64,000 nucleotides of DNA from Paenibacillus taichungensis. Its GTDB lineage: Bacteria; Bacillota; Bacilli; Paenibacillales; Paenibacillaceae. The DNA lies in contig NZ_QEVW01000010.1 of assembly GCF_003287275.1 (NCBI RefSeq), forward strand, positions 1-64,000, given 5' to 3'. The position numbers were made by a program, and so were the translations under genes. Of the stretch, positions 34,438 to 43,494 are shown piece by piece (position 1 is the first letter of the stretch; each line of letters starts with the position of its first letter). Under the pieces are notes generated by a model, which had not been told where the DNA came from, did no database searches, and saw only the letters and a program-made list of their open reading frames with translations.

Positions 34438-36057
34438 GTGTACCGGGTATTGTTGGTGGATGATGAAGAGGATGTACGCGAAGGGTTGGTTGTAGAAGTG
34501 GATTGGGAAGCACTCGATCTGCGCATAGTTGGTCTGGCGGAGAATGGACGTGAAGCACTGGAGATGGCAGAACGAGTGGAGCCGGATATTGTGGTAACGG
34601 ATATCAGCATGCCATTTATGGATGGACTGGAACTTGCCAAAAGGTTGCGGGAACGAAATCCGCTTGTAAAAGTGGTGATTTTGACCGGATACGATGAATT
34701 CGACTACGCTCGACAAGCGGTCTCGCTGAGTGTGGATGAATATTTACTAAAGCCTTTCTCGGCAGGACATCTGACAGATCTGCTTACAAGGTTGCGTGCA
34801 CAGATGGCAGATGAAGTGGCAGAGCGAGAGGATGTACAGCAGCTGCGCGACCATTATTATACAAGCCTGCCCCTGTTACAGGCGGACCTGATGGCCACTT
34901 TGCTGCATCGGCAAAAATCGCCTGAATATATTCACGGCAAAGCAAAGCAATGTGGACTGGATCTGCAAGGTGAACGTTATGGTGTATCCGTATTGACCCT
35001 GCATATGGACGGAGACCAATCCGAGGATGTGGAGTTGAAGCAGTTCGCTGCGCTAAACATTGCCGCAGAGGTATGGGCAGAACACGGGGCCGGACATGCT
35101 TTTATGCATCAGGAGACGATTGTGCTGCTCTATGTAGATCGATGGGGTGGAGGAGATGGGGAAAAACGACAGCAGCAGGCGCTGGAAAATGTAATGCGCA
35201 GCATCAATCACTATCTGCGTGTTCCTGCCACTGTTGGATCGGGCTCGATCGTGAACACACTGGCAGGTGTAAAGCATGCCTATGAGGATGCACTACTGGC
35301 ACTGGATTATCGGCTTGTACCGGGGACTGATCCACTTATTTATATTGCAGATGTGGAGCGTCAGACGGCGGGCAAATTGCGTTTTGACGAGTTGAAGCAG
35401 CAAACGCTGACACGTTGTTTGAAAGCGGGTACGCAGGCGGAGCTGGAGGAGACGCTTGCGATCATTTTCCGGGAAATTACGGTGGAGCATGGGCGAAGTG
35501 ACATCCAATTGTATCTGATTGAAGTTTTAACAAACGTTTGGAAAGCGGCCCAAGCATCGGGTGAGGCCATGGAAGACATTTTTGGAGCAGGGTTCCAGTT
35601 GTATGCCGATTTATTCCGTTTGCCTGGGTTGTCTGAGGCACAGGGTAAGGTGCGGGAGGTTTGTCTGCTCGTTCAACAACGTATTGCCAGCGGAAGGCAG
35701 CATGTGTACAAGGATATTGTGGAACAGGCATTGTCGTTTACCAAAGAACATTACGCCGATCCGGATCTGTCCATTCAGAAAGTATGCGGGCATCTGCATA
35801 TCAGTTCGGGTTATTTTTGTGGCATTTTCAAAAAAGAAGTACAGCTTACCTTCCTGCAATATTTGATGCAAATCCGGATGGAGGCGGCGAAGGAATTGCT
35901 TCGATCTACAGTGATGAAGTCGTTTGAGATTGCTGGTCAGGTAGGCTTCGCGGAACCGAATTATTTCAGTTTTTGCTTCAAAAAACACATCGGCGTCTCG
36001 CCCAAAGAATATCGCAAACAGATTGCACTAACAGCTAGTGAAGGCACAAGCCGATGA
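34438..36057 (+). CDS. YesN-type response regulator with AraC domain (galactose-type locus)
   Basis: 539 residues starting at GTG with AAGGAGGAA upstream. Receiver domain with Asp55 (TDISMPFMDG) and LLKPF; a long central region (about 130-425) that is larger than in the first YesN; and a C-terminal AraC domain (about 430-533: QKVCGHLHISSGYFCGIFKK, GVSPKEYRK). It overlaps the kinase gene (ATGA). It probably activates the sugar transport genes downstream. Confidence 0.92.
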   Translation: MYRVLLVDDEEDVREGLVVEVDWEALDLRIVGLAENGREALEMAERVEPDIVVTDISMPFMDGLELAKRLRERNPLVKVVILTGYDEFDYARQAVSLSVDEYLLKPFSAGHLTDLLTRLRAQMADEVAEREDVQQLRDHYYTSLPLLQADLMATLLHRQKSPEYIHGKAKQCGLDLQGERYGVSVLTLHMDGDQSEDVELKQFAALNIAAEVWAEHGAGHAFMHQETIVLLYVDRWGGGDGEKRQQQALENVMRSINHYLRVPATVGSGSIVNTLAGVKHAYEDALLALDYRLVPGTDPLIYIADVERQTAGKLRFDELKQQTLTRCLKAGTQAELEETLAIIFREITVEHGRSDIQLYLIEVLTNVWKAAQASGEAMEDIFGAGFQLYADLFRLPGLSEAQGKVREVCLLVQQRIASGRQHVYKDIVEQALSFTKEHYADPDLSIQKVCGHLHISSGYFCGIFKKEVQLTFLQYLMQIRMEAAKELLRSTVMKSFEIAGQVGFAEPNYFSFCFKKHIGVSPKEYRKQIALTASEGTSR

Positions 36058-37871
36058 GACCGTTTGCCGGATGGATAAGATCCCTATGGCTTAAGTTTCG
36101 TTCAAGGCTGCGTTCATCCAGAGTCAGCAGTATCCGCTTTATTATTACGTGGTCCTTCTCTGTCTTCATTGTACTGGTGCTGACCATCATGGCGTTGCTG
36201 CTGCATGACAAATTCACGCAGGCCGCGGAGCGAAGTGCGGAGCTGACGACGAGACAGATCGTGGATCAGGTCAGTTACAATCTGGAGGATTATGTCCGCA
36301 GCATGTCGCATCTGTACCGAGCCATCGAAGAGCATATGCTGCGGGACGGCACGTGGGAAGGGGATCAGGTAGATAAACAGCTCGACACGCTGCTCAGCAG
36401 CCGCGAAGATATCATCTCGATTACGTTGTTGGATTCAACAGGGCATTTGCTCAAGAACAGACCTTCAGCTGAATTAAAACCGAGTGCGCATGTGACACAG
36501 CAAGGGTGGCTTCAATCTGCACTCCGAGTGCCGGATCACCTTAGTTTCTCTCTACCTCATATCCAGAACATGTACACAGGCCCATACAAATGGGTCGTTT
36601 CCATGAGCAAAGGCATCACCGTACGCCAAAATGGTCAGGATCGGCAGGTCATTTTGCTGGTGGATATCAACTTCAAACAAATGGACGAACTGAGCCGCCG
36701 TGTTAGTCTGGGGCAGCGGGGATACGTCTACATTATCGACGAAAGTGCAGGAAATATCGTCTACCATCCGCAGCAGCAATTAATGTATATGGGGCTCAAA
36801 AGTGAAAATATCGAACAGGCACTGGTTGCAACCGGCAGTTATGAAGATGAGGCGGATGGGCAGAAAAGGTTGAATGCGGTCAAGTCTGTCGCCAATATCG
36901 GATGGAAAATTGTCGGTGTAGCTTACCTGGATGAGATCATGACAACCCGCCAGGAGGTCAATGGATATCTCATTCGGGTACTGCTGGTTGTGCTGGTTCT
37001 GGTCATCCTTGTCTCGCTGTTCCTCTCTTCCAGTCTGACACGTCCAATCCGGCGTATGGAACGAAAGATGAAGGCAGTGGAGCGAGGGGATTTTAACGTG
37101 GAGCTACCTATCGAAGGGCCGCTGGAAGTGGAACGTTTATCCCGTCGTTTTAACCTGATGGTCTATAAAATCCGAACTTTGATGAATGAAATCATTCATG
37201 AACAGGAACAAAAGCGTCGTCTCGAACTGGAAGCTTTGCAGGCTCAGATCAATCCACATTTCCTATATAACACGTTGAATTCAGTTGTGCGTATGGTGGG
37301 CATGAGCCGGAATGAGGAAGTTATTACGATGATCACTTCGTTATCCCGATTGTTTCGCATCAGTCTCAGTCAAGGCAAAACGATTATTACGGTTAGGGAA
37401 GAACTGGAGCACGCCCACCATTATCTGACGATTCAGCAGATGCGGTTCAAGCGCAAATTCAATTTTAGCATGAAGGCGGATGAAGATACGCTGGACTGCC
37501 TGACACTTAAGCTGGTGCTTCAGCCACTCATTGAAAATGCGATCGTGCATGGCATTGAATATCATATGGACGAGGGATGTATTGAGATACGTGTATACCG
37601 GGAGGACGACAAGCTGGTATTTCGCATTACGGATAATGGGGTCGGAATGACAGAAGAGCAGTTGTCGAAACTTTTGATGGGCAGTCCTGTCGTGAAAAGT
37701 GGTGCAGGATCAGGTGTAGCTGTGCGCAATGTGCATGATCGGATTCAGCTCTATTATGGCGAACTTTACGGTCTTGAATTCGAGAGTGAGCTGGAGGAAG
37801 GCACAACCGTCTGGATTCGGATTCCGATCCAATCGGAACGAGAGGAGGACGATGCACATGAAAGCGAATAA
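36054..37871 (+). CDS. YesM-type sensor histidine kinase (galactose-type locus)
   Basis: 605 residues: two membrane helices (about 30-50 and 305-325) around an extracytoplasmic dCache-like domain, a HAMP domain, phospho-acceptor His402 (INPHFLYNTLNS) and an HATPase_c domain (LQPLIENAIVHG, DNGVGM, GSGVAVRNV). The gene overlaps both the regulator upstream and the lipoprotein gene downstream, so all three are co-translated. This suggests that the lipoprotein takes part in sensing. Confidence 0.92.
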   Translation: MRPFAGWIRSLWLKFRSRLRSSRVSSIRFIITWSFSVFIVLVLTIMALLLHDKFTQAAERSAELTTRQIVDQVSYNLEDYVRSMSHLYRAIEEHMLRDGTWEGDQVDKQLDTLLSSREDIISITLLDSTGHLLKNRPSAELKPSAHVTQQGWLQSALRVPDHLSFSLPHIQNMYTGPYKWVVSMSKGITVRQNGQDRQVILLVDINFKQMDELSRRVSLGQRGYVYIIDESAGNIVYHPQQQLMYMGLKSENIEQALVATGSYEDEADGQKRLNAVKSVANIGWKIVGVAYLDEIMTTRQEVNGYLIRVLLVVLVLVILVSLFLSSSLTRPIRRMERKMKAVERGDFNVELPIEGPLEVERLSRRFNLMVYKIRTLMNEIIHEQEQKRRLELEALQAQINPHFLYNTLNSVVRMVGMSRNEEVITMITSLSRLFRISLSQGKTIITVREELEHAHHYLTIQQMRFKRKFNFSMKADEDTLDCLTLKLVLQPLIENAIVHGIEYHMDEGCIEIRVYREDDKLVFRITDNGVGMTEEQLSKLLMGSPVVKSGAGSGVAVRNVHDRIQLYYGELYGLEFESELEEGTTVWIRIPIQSEREEDDAHESE

Positions 37872-39036
37872 GATCAATGGAACGGAATGGATGGGGCATC
37901 TAGTTATGAAAATAAACCTCTGTCCTCGCGTGGGAATCATTCGGATGAGAGTTCTTCTCCTTCGTTATATGGCCATGATAGCAGCAACTTGCTGCCTGTT
38001 GTTATGTGTGGCGTGCGGCATGTCGAATGCTGAGCCAGCGGGATCGCCGCCGCGTATTGCGCTGATTACGCCAGCAGGAACCGGAGAACTTGCAGAAGCG
38101 ATACGTCTTGGGGCCGAAGCCGCTGCCAAAGAAGCGGGAGCGGAGCTTATTACGGTGGAGGCTTTTCCCTCAGAGGGGTTAACCTATGCGCCATCTAACC
38201 CCGATTTTACAGCAGGACAGGGAAAGGTCAAGCAAGAGCATTTGCAAAATGGGACTTATCTACTGAGCGAGCGTGAACAAGCTCAGGTGGATGCGGTATC
38301 GTTGGCAATGGAGCAGGGAGCATCGGCCCTGTTGATCGATCCCTTGAGTGAGAAGGCACTCAGTGACATCATTCAGAAGGCACAGACTAAGGATGCCAAC
38401 GGAGTGATTATCCCCGTCATTTTGTTGAACGACGAGTTTCCTGTAAAAGGTATAACAAGTGTTATCTCAATAGATAACGTTGAGGCAGGACGGCAGGCGG
38501 GTCAGGCCATGGCTGTGCTTATGGGAGGACGAGGACGTGTAGCATTGCTTGGTCCTGATCCTGTAAATCCTGTTCTGATTAACCGGGAACAAGGGGTAGA
38601 GGAATCACTGGCTCAATACCCTGACATTCATGTGGAGGCTCAATCGGTATGCAGTACCCGGGATGCTTGCTGGCAGGCGGCGAAGCAACTGCTTGATGAG
38701 CAGCAGGTGGACGGATTGATTGCCCTTCAGGAACCTGCTTCTCTGGGGGCAGCGGATGAACTGAATCGACGTACGTCCGAGAACAACGGGAACAAGGTGA
38801 AGATTGTGGGATTTGGCAGTGAACAGCAGCAGTTAGAGCAGTTACAGGAAGGCAGAATTCAACACTTGATCGTGCAAAACGGATTCAGCGCAGGTTATCT
38901 TGGTGTGAATCAGGCTGTTGCACGATTGAACAACCAACAGGTGCAAGCCAGGGTAACACTGGAAACGAAGCTGGTCAGTACGGACAATATGTTCTGGATG
39001 GATAATCAGAAGCTGCTGTTTCCTTTTGTACAGTGA
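37858..39036 (+). CDS. Periplasmic-type sugar-binding lipoprotein, probable sensor partner of the kinase
   Basis: 392 residues from the ATG nine bases after GAGGAGG; other in-frame ATGs at 37852, 37906 and 37945 are possible. The signal segment RMRVLLLRYMAMIAATCCLLLCVACG has a lipobox near VAC. The rest is a Peripla_BP_4 (ribose/galactose type) domain: PPRIALITPAGTGELAEAIRLGAEAAAKEAGAEL opens the first lobe and a DPVNPVLINREQGVE segment is in the hinge area. It overlaps the kinase gene by 14 bases and is separate from the importer's own binding protein. The gene order resembles tripartite sensors in which a sugar-binding protein feeds a kinase (XylFII-LytS type). Confidence 0.82.
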   Translation: MKANKINGTEWMGHLVMKINLCPRVGIIRMRVLLLRYMAMIAATCCLLLCVACGMSNAEPAGSPPRIALITPAGTGELAEAIRLGAEAAAKEAGAELITVEAFPSEGLTYAPSNPDFTAGQGKVKQEHLQNGTYLLSEREQAQVDAVSLAMEQGASALLIDPLSEKALSDIIQKAQTKDANGVIIPVILLNDEFPVKGITSVISIDNVEAGRQAGQAMAVLMGGRGRVALLGPDPVNPVLINREQGVEESLAQYPDIHVEAQSVCSTRDACWQAAKQLLDEQQVDGLIALQEPASLGAADELNRRTSENNGNKVKIVGFGSEQQQLEQLQEGRIQHLIVQNGFSAGYLGVNQAVARLNNQQVQARVTLETKLVSTDNMFWMDNQKLLFPFVQ

Positions 39037-39092
39037 AAATTCAATTGAGGAAGATTTCGATAAAACAGAGGAAGATATTGTATTCGAATTTA

Positions 39093-39107
39093 TTGTAAAC
39101 CCTTTCA
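39093..39107 (+). promoter_or_regulatory. Candidate cre site before mglB
   Basis: TTGTAAACCCTTTCA matches the cre consensus except for C in place of the central G, 51 bp before the mglB start. Confidence 0.5.
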
Positions 39108-39157
39108 TAATAAAGACATCGGTAAAGCCGAATGAACTTGGGGGAGGTCATTAGGAT

Positions 39158-40219
39158 ATGAAGAAAACGTGGATGACATTGTTGCTTACAGCGTGTATGG
39201 TTGCGGCGGCGGGGTGCAGCAGTGGCGGAGACAGTGCAGGCGGAAGTACAGGAACAGATACTGGAGGTCAGACGGCCGCAGGAACGGAAACGCCGAAGAT
39301 TGGCGTGGCGATCTACAAGTTTGATGACACGTTCATGACGGGTGTACGGAATGCGATGACCGCAGCAGCGGAAGGCAAAGCCACACTCGATATCGTGGAT
39401 AGCCAGAACGCACAGCCGACCCAGAATGAGAAAGTCGATCTGTTTGTATCCAAGAAGTACAACGCAATGGCCGTGAACCCGGTTGACCGGACCGCAGCAG
39501 GTGTCATTATTGACAAAGCCAAAGCGGCCAGCATTCCGGTGGTCTTCCTGAACCGTGAGCCAGTTGCTGAGGACATGAACAAGTGGGATAAAGTTTATTA
39601 CGTTGGAGCCAAGGCGGAAGAGTCCGGCACGATCTCCGGTCAACTCATTGTGGACTACTGGAAGGCCCACCCGGAAGCAGATAAAAACGGGGATGGAAAA
39701 CTGCAATACGTCATGCTGAAAGGCGAGCCTGGCCACCAGGATGCTGAGCTGCGGACTAAATATTCCGTACAGGCAATTCAGGATGCCGGTATTGAAGTGG
39801 AAGCATTGGCGGAAGACACGGCGATGTGGGATCGGGTCAAAGGCCAGGAGAAAATGCAGGCGTTCCTTGCCTCCCACGGAGACAAAATTGAAGCGGTATT
39901 GGCTAACAATGATGACATGGCACTTGGAGCCATTGAAGCGTTAAAAGCAGCGGGATACTTCAAGGACGGCAAAATGATGCCTGTTGTCGGCGTGGATGCA
40001 ACTGCTCCGGCCATTCAGGCCCTTCAGGACGGAACGATGCTGGGCACGGTGTTGAATGATGCCAAGAACCAGGGCGCAGCAACGGTTGCACTCGCTTCCG
40101 TACTTGCGAAGGGTGAGACGCCAACAAAGGAAAACACGGGTTATGACATTACGGATGGCAAGTACGTCTGGATTGCCTACAAAAAAATTACGAAAGACAA
40201 CATTGCCGACGCCCAATAA
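39158..40219 (+). CDS. mglB: Galactose/glucose-type ABC substrate-binding lipoprotein
   Basis: 353 residues with lipobox AAAGC and a Gly/Ser/Thr-rich linker. The Peripla_BP_4 domain closely follows MglB. It has the EF-hand-like Ca-binding loop DKNGDGKLQ followed by YVMLKGEPGHQDAELRT, and the sugar-contact segments NNDDMALGAIEAL and GVDATAPAIQAL. It delivers sugar to MglA/MglC encoded downstream. A hairpin after the gene should give higher expression than the transporter genes. GGGGGAGG lies about 10 bases before ATG. Confidence 0.92.
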   Translation: MKKTWMTLLLTACMVAAAGCSSGGDSAGGSTGTDTGGQTAAGTETPKIGVAIYKFDDTFMTGVRNAMTAAAEGKATLDIVDSQNAQPTQNEKVDLFVSKKYNAMAVNPVDRTAAGVIIDKAKAASIPVVFLNREPVAEDMNKWDKVYYVGAKAEESGTISGQLIVDYWKAHPEADKNGDGKLQYVMLKGEPGHQDAELRTKYSVQAIQDAGIEVEALAEDTAMWDRVKGQEKMQAFLASHGDKIEAVLANNDDMALGAIEALKAAGYFKDGKMMPVVGVDATAPAIQALQDGTMLGTVLNDAKNQGAATVALASVLAKGETPTKENTGYDITDGKYVWIAYKKITKDNIADAQ

Positions 40220-40230
40220 CAGCAGCAAAC

Positions 40231-40264
40231 AGGGACGTCCGTCATGAGATGGCGTCCTTTTTTT
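40231..40264 (+). terminator. Attenuating terminator between mglB and mglA
   Basis: GGGACG with CGTCC closes a hairpin with further inner pairing and a T7 run. A partial terminator here would raise the binding protein above the ATPase. Confidence 0.75.
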
Positions 40265-40293
40265 GCCGGGTTTACGGAAGGGGAGGATGAAAG

Positions 40294-41799
40294 ATGGAAT
40301 CACCTTACCTGCTGGAGATGGACGGAATATCCAAAGCATTTCCAGGTGTGCAGGCACTAAGTCAGGTCACATTGAAGGTAAAGCCGGGTACAGTTCATGC
40401 GCTGATGGGAGAGAACGGAGCGGGCAAATCCACGCTGATGAAATGTCTATTCGGTATGTATCGCCCGGATGAGGGGACGATTCGGATTGAAGGCAATGAG
40501 GTGGACATTCCGAGTTCGAAAGCGGCGCTTCAGCATGGCATATCGATGATTCATCAGGAGCTGAACCCGGTGCCGCATCGGCCAGTGATGGAGAACATCT
40601 GGCTGGGACGGTTTCCCATGAGGGGGTTGTTGGTGGATGAGAAGCGAATGTATGCCGATACACTGGCCCTGTTCAATGATCTGAATCTGGACATTGATCC
40701 GAAGGCTCAGGCGGGGACTTTATCCGTTTCCAAAATACAGTCGATGGAAATCGCCAAAGCGGTCTCTTTTCAATCCAAAGTTATTGTGATGGATGAGCCA
40801 ACGTCCTCGCTCACGGGCAAGGAAGTGGACCAGCTCTTCGCCATTATTAATCAGCTTCGCAATCGCGGGGTTTCTATTATCTACATCTCGCACAAGATGG
40901 AGGAAATTCTGACAATCTCGGATGAGGTCACGATTATGCGGGATGGTTTTGTGGTCGGTACCTGGGATGCTGCTGATTTAACGACCGATCTGATCATTAC
41001 CCGCATGGTTGGACGTGATCTGGATGAACGGTTCCCGGAACGGACGAACGTACCTGGAGAAGTGATTTTGAAGGCTGTAGGCTTAACGTCCAGCCAACCG
41101 AATTCGTTCCGTGATGTGACGTTTGAATTGAGGAAAGGCGAAGTGCTTGGCATCGGCGGCCTTGTTGGGGCACAGCGGACGGAATTAATCGAGTCATTGT
41201 TCGGCTTGCGCGGACTTGCATCAGGGACAATTTCGATTCATGGGCGCAAGGTAAAGATCAAGTCACCTGCCGCAGCAAAGCGTCATAACATTGCCTTGCT
41301 GACCGAAGAACGAAGAGTCACGGGAATTTTTCCGGTGCTGTCTGTATATGAAAATACGATTATTGCGAGTCTCGGACGTTACCAAAATCGGATTGGTCTG
41401 TTAGATGAGAAGAAAGGCCGAGATGAGGCACGCGAGCAAACGCAGAAGTTCAGAACTAAAACGCCTTCAGTTAACACGCTGATTCGCAACCTTTCCGGTG
41501 GTAATCAACAGAAGGTACTTCTGGCGAGATGGTTGTTAACTGACCCGGAAATTCTACTGCTGGATGAACCAACACGTGGGATTGATGTAGGCGCCAAATT
41601 TGAAATCTACACCATTATTACGGAACTGGCCCGCCAGGGCAAAAGCATTATTATGATCAGCTCGGAGATGCCCGAACTGTTGGGCATGTCGGATCGAATT
41701 ATGGTCATGAGCGAAGGACGGCTCACCGGAATTGTGGACGGAGCCGAGGCAACAGAGCAGGATATCATGAGGCTGGCCGCACAGCAGCGGATGGCTTAG
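40294..41799 (+). CDS. mglA: Sugar ABC transporter ATPase with two ATP-binding domains
   Basis: 501 residues. The first ABC domain has Walker A GENGAGKST and Walker B VIVMDEPTSSL. The second begins near 255, with a degenerate Walker A (GLVGAQRTELIESLF, as usual for the second domain of this family), LSGGNQQK and ILLLDEPTRGIDVG. This is the standard layout of MglA/RbsA importers. AAGGGGAGGATG precedes the ATG. It powers import through MglC. Confidence 0.93.
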   Translation: MESPYLLEMDGISKAFPGVQALSQVTLKVKPGTVHALMGENGAGKSTLMKCLFGMYRPDEGTIRIEGNEVDIPSSKAALQHGISMIHQELNPVPHRPVMENIWLGRFPMRGLLVDEKRMYADTLALFNDLNLDIDPKAQAGTLSVSKIQSMEIAKAVSFQSKVIVMDEPTSSLTGKEVDQLFAIINQLRNRGVSIIYISHKMEEILTISDEVTIMRDGFVVGTWDAADLTTDLIITRMVGRDLDERFPERTNVPGEVILKAVGLTSSQPNSFRDVTFELRKGEVLGIGGLVGAQRTELIESLFGLRGLASGTISIHGRKVKIKSPAAAKRHNIALLTEERRVTGIFPVLSVYENTIIASLGRYQNRIGLLDEKKGRDEAREQTQKFRTKTPSVNTLIRNLSGGNQQKVLLARWLLTDPEILLLDEPTRGIDVGAKFEIYTIITELARQGKSIIMISSEMPELLGMSDRIMVMSEGRLTGIVDGAEATEQDIMRLAAQQRMA

Positions 41800-41813
41800 T
41801 CAGGAGGGAACAT

Positions 41814-42833
41814 ATGAATACACAGGTTATCAATCAGGTGAAGCAGTATGTGGCGCAGCGCGCGATCTTTATTGTGCTGATCCTGCTCGTCATCGGCATT
41901 GCCATTGCCGATCCGCATTTTCTTGCTTTCTCTACACTTCGGGATATATTACAACAGTCCTCCACACGGGCCATCATTGCGCTGGGGGCGGCGTTTATCC
42001 TCGTAACGGGCGGGGTCGATTTGTCGGCAGGGCGGGTTGTTGGGCTAACGGCTGTTGTATCGGCATCCATGCTGCAGATCGACGAATATGCCAATCGGTT
42101 CTTTCCTGATCTGCCACATTTATGGGTGTGGGCGCCCATGATCGTCGGGATCATTGCAGGCTTGGCAGTGGGTCTCGTCAACGGCATCATTGTAGCCAAA
42201 TTACATGTTCCACCCTTTATCGCGACACTGGGCACGATGGTTGCGGTATATGGTCTGAACTCGATTTATTTTGATACGGAGCCCAATCAGTCACAACCCA
42301 TTGGAGGACTGAGATCCGATTTTACCGTTATTGGTTCCGGTTACATTGATCTTGGCGGTGGTTATTCCATTCCGTATATCGTATTAATTGCTGTAGCGGT
42401 TGCGCTGATCTGCTGGGTCGTCTTCAACAAGACCCGCCTCGGGAAGAACATGTATGCCATCGGTGGCAACATTCAGGCTGCGCATGTGTCCGGTATTCAT
42501 GTAGCCCGCAACCTGATTGCATTGTATGCCATTGCAGGTGCATTGTATGGACTGGGCGGTGTGCTGGAAGCCGCACGTACGGGCGGGGCAACGAACAATT
42601 ACGGCAATATGTATGAGTTGGATGCGATTGCGGCCTGTGTCGTGGGGGGCGTCTCCACTGCGGGTGGTATTGGTACGGTGCCCGGAGTCATGGCAGGGGT
42701 GCTGATCTTTGGAGTCATCAACTATGGTCTGACCTTTATCGGTGTAAGTCCTTACTGGCAGCTGATTATTAAAGGGTTGATTATTGTGGCTGCGGTGGCA
42801 TTTGATATCCGCAAGTATATGGCGAAAAAATAA
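41814..42833 (+). CDS. mglC: Galactose/methylgalactoside ABC permease
   Basis: 339 residues with about nine hydrophobic helices and the BPD_transp_2 signature GAAFILVTGGVDLSAGRVVGL near the N-terminus, GGNIQAAHVSGI and LDAIAACVVGGVS later. It follows mglA after a 14-bp gap containing CAGGAGG. It forms the homodimeric channel. The operon ends with a strong terminator 15 bp downstream. Confidence 0.93.
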   Translation: MNTQVINQVKQYVAQRAIFIVLILLVIGIAIADPHFLAFSTLRDILQQSSTRAIIALGAAFILVTGGVDLSAGRVVGLTAVVSASMLQIDEYANRFFPDLPHLWVWAPMIVGIIAGLAVGLVNGIIVAKLHVPPFIATLGTMVAVYGLNSIYFDTEPNQSQPIGGLRSDFTVIGSGYIDLGGGYSIPYIVLIAVAVALICWVVFNKTRLGKNMYAIGGNIQAAHVSGIHVARNLIALYAIAGALYGLGGVLEAARTGGATNNYGNMYELDAIAACVVGGVSTAGGIGTVPGVMAGVLIFGVINYGLTFIGVSPYWQLIIKGLIIVAAVAFDIRKYMAKK

Positions 42834-42847
42834 AAATGTAGTAATGA

Positions 42848-42900
42848 AGCAAAAAGCCAGCTTCCTGAAGTGACAGGGGAAGCTGGCTTTTTGCTCTTTT
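42848..42900. terminator. Strong terminator after mglC
   Basis: An 18-bp perfect stem (AGCAAAAAGCCAGCTTCC, 42848-42865, with 42878-42895) and a T run. It also borders the convergent membrane-protein gene. Confidence 0.92.
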
Positions 42901-43234
42901 AATGAAATGTAACCCATATTATACCGTAAAGTGGAAAGATCATAACGCTAAAGATCAGCATGAAACCACCGACCTTGTAGGCTACTTTTGTACCAAAGTG
43001 AGAATGATATTTGCGTGCGATCAAAACGGAAGATAACCAAAAGATTATAGCTACCATAAAGGGAATGTGAAATCCTTGATGACCATTGCTATAGATAGGC
43101 AAGTTCAGTAGATTAAACAAATAGTGGCTGATTTGTACCTTTTCTGCTCCCCAACCATAATTAAAGGCAAACCCCATAGCGAGCACAAGCAGAGAAAGTG
43201 TCCCGATGCCCAAAGGTTTTCTTTGTTTTATCAT
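42899..43234 (-). CDS. Unknown small membrane protein
   Basis: 111 residues with three membrane helices (about 10-27, 55-72, 85-107) and a basic N-terminus. GGAGGGATAAG lies before the ATG. No family was recognised. It is monocistronic, ending against the mglC terminator. Its promoter region is shared with the divergent kinase gene to the right. Confidence 0.6.
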   Translation of the reverse strand: MIKQRKPLGIGTLSLLVLAMGFAFNYGWGAEKVQISHYLFNLLNLPIYSNGHQGFHIPFMVAIIFWLSSVLIARKYHSHFGTKVAYKVGGFMLIFSVMIFPLYGIIWVTFH

Positions 43235-43382
43235 GCTTATCCCTCCATAACCAAGGTGATATCCTAAATAAATCCATTAATGTATTTTAACACAGTGTTG
43301 ATCAATGTGATAGGAGGATTATTTCGTAATATGCACTTTCCTATAAACCGTTTGTCCTATTTTAATTATAAATTTATACATT

Positions 43383-43488
43383 CATGTGAATTTGACAAGC
43401 CTCCAATAATCGACAACATCAGCTAATCATAACCGATATAATACATGTAAATAGGATCTGGATATGAGAATTATGTCAAAGGGGGCGA
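43383..43488 (+). repeat. Copy 1 of a ~106-bp duplicated promoter/leader, before the histidine kinase
   Basis: From CATGTGAATTTGACAAGCC to GTCAAAGGGGGCGA this stretch matches 45224-45330 with about seven substitutions and one single-base gap (about 93% identity). It carries TATAAT at 43437-43442, two TYGACA direct repeats 18 bp apart (43393 and 43410) and the GGGGG ribosome site of the kinase gene. No good -35 hexamer stands at 17 bp from TATAAT, so an activator or alternative sigma factor may be needed. Confidence 0.9.
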
Positions 43489-43494
43489 GGCTGT

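Noticed and set aside
39041-39877. 278-codon minus-strand open frame over mglB
   Set aside because: mglB has a lipobox and a calcium-binding loop on the other strand. The minus frame looks like a shadow, with Cys/His-rich random sequence.
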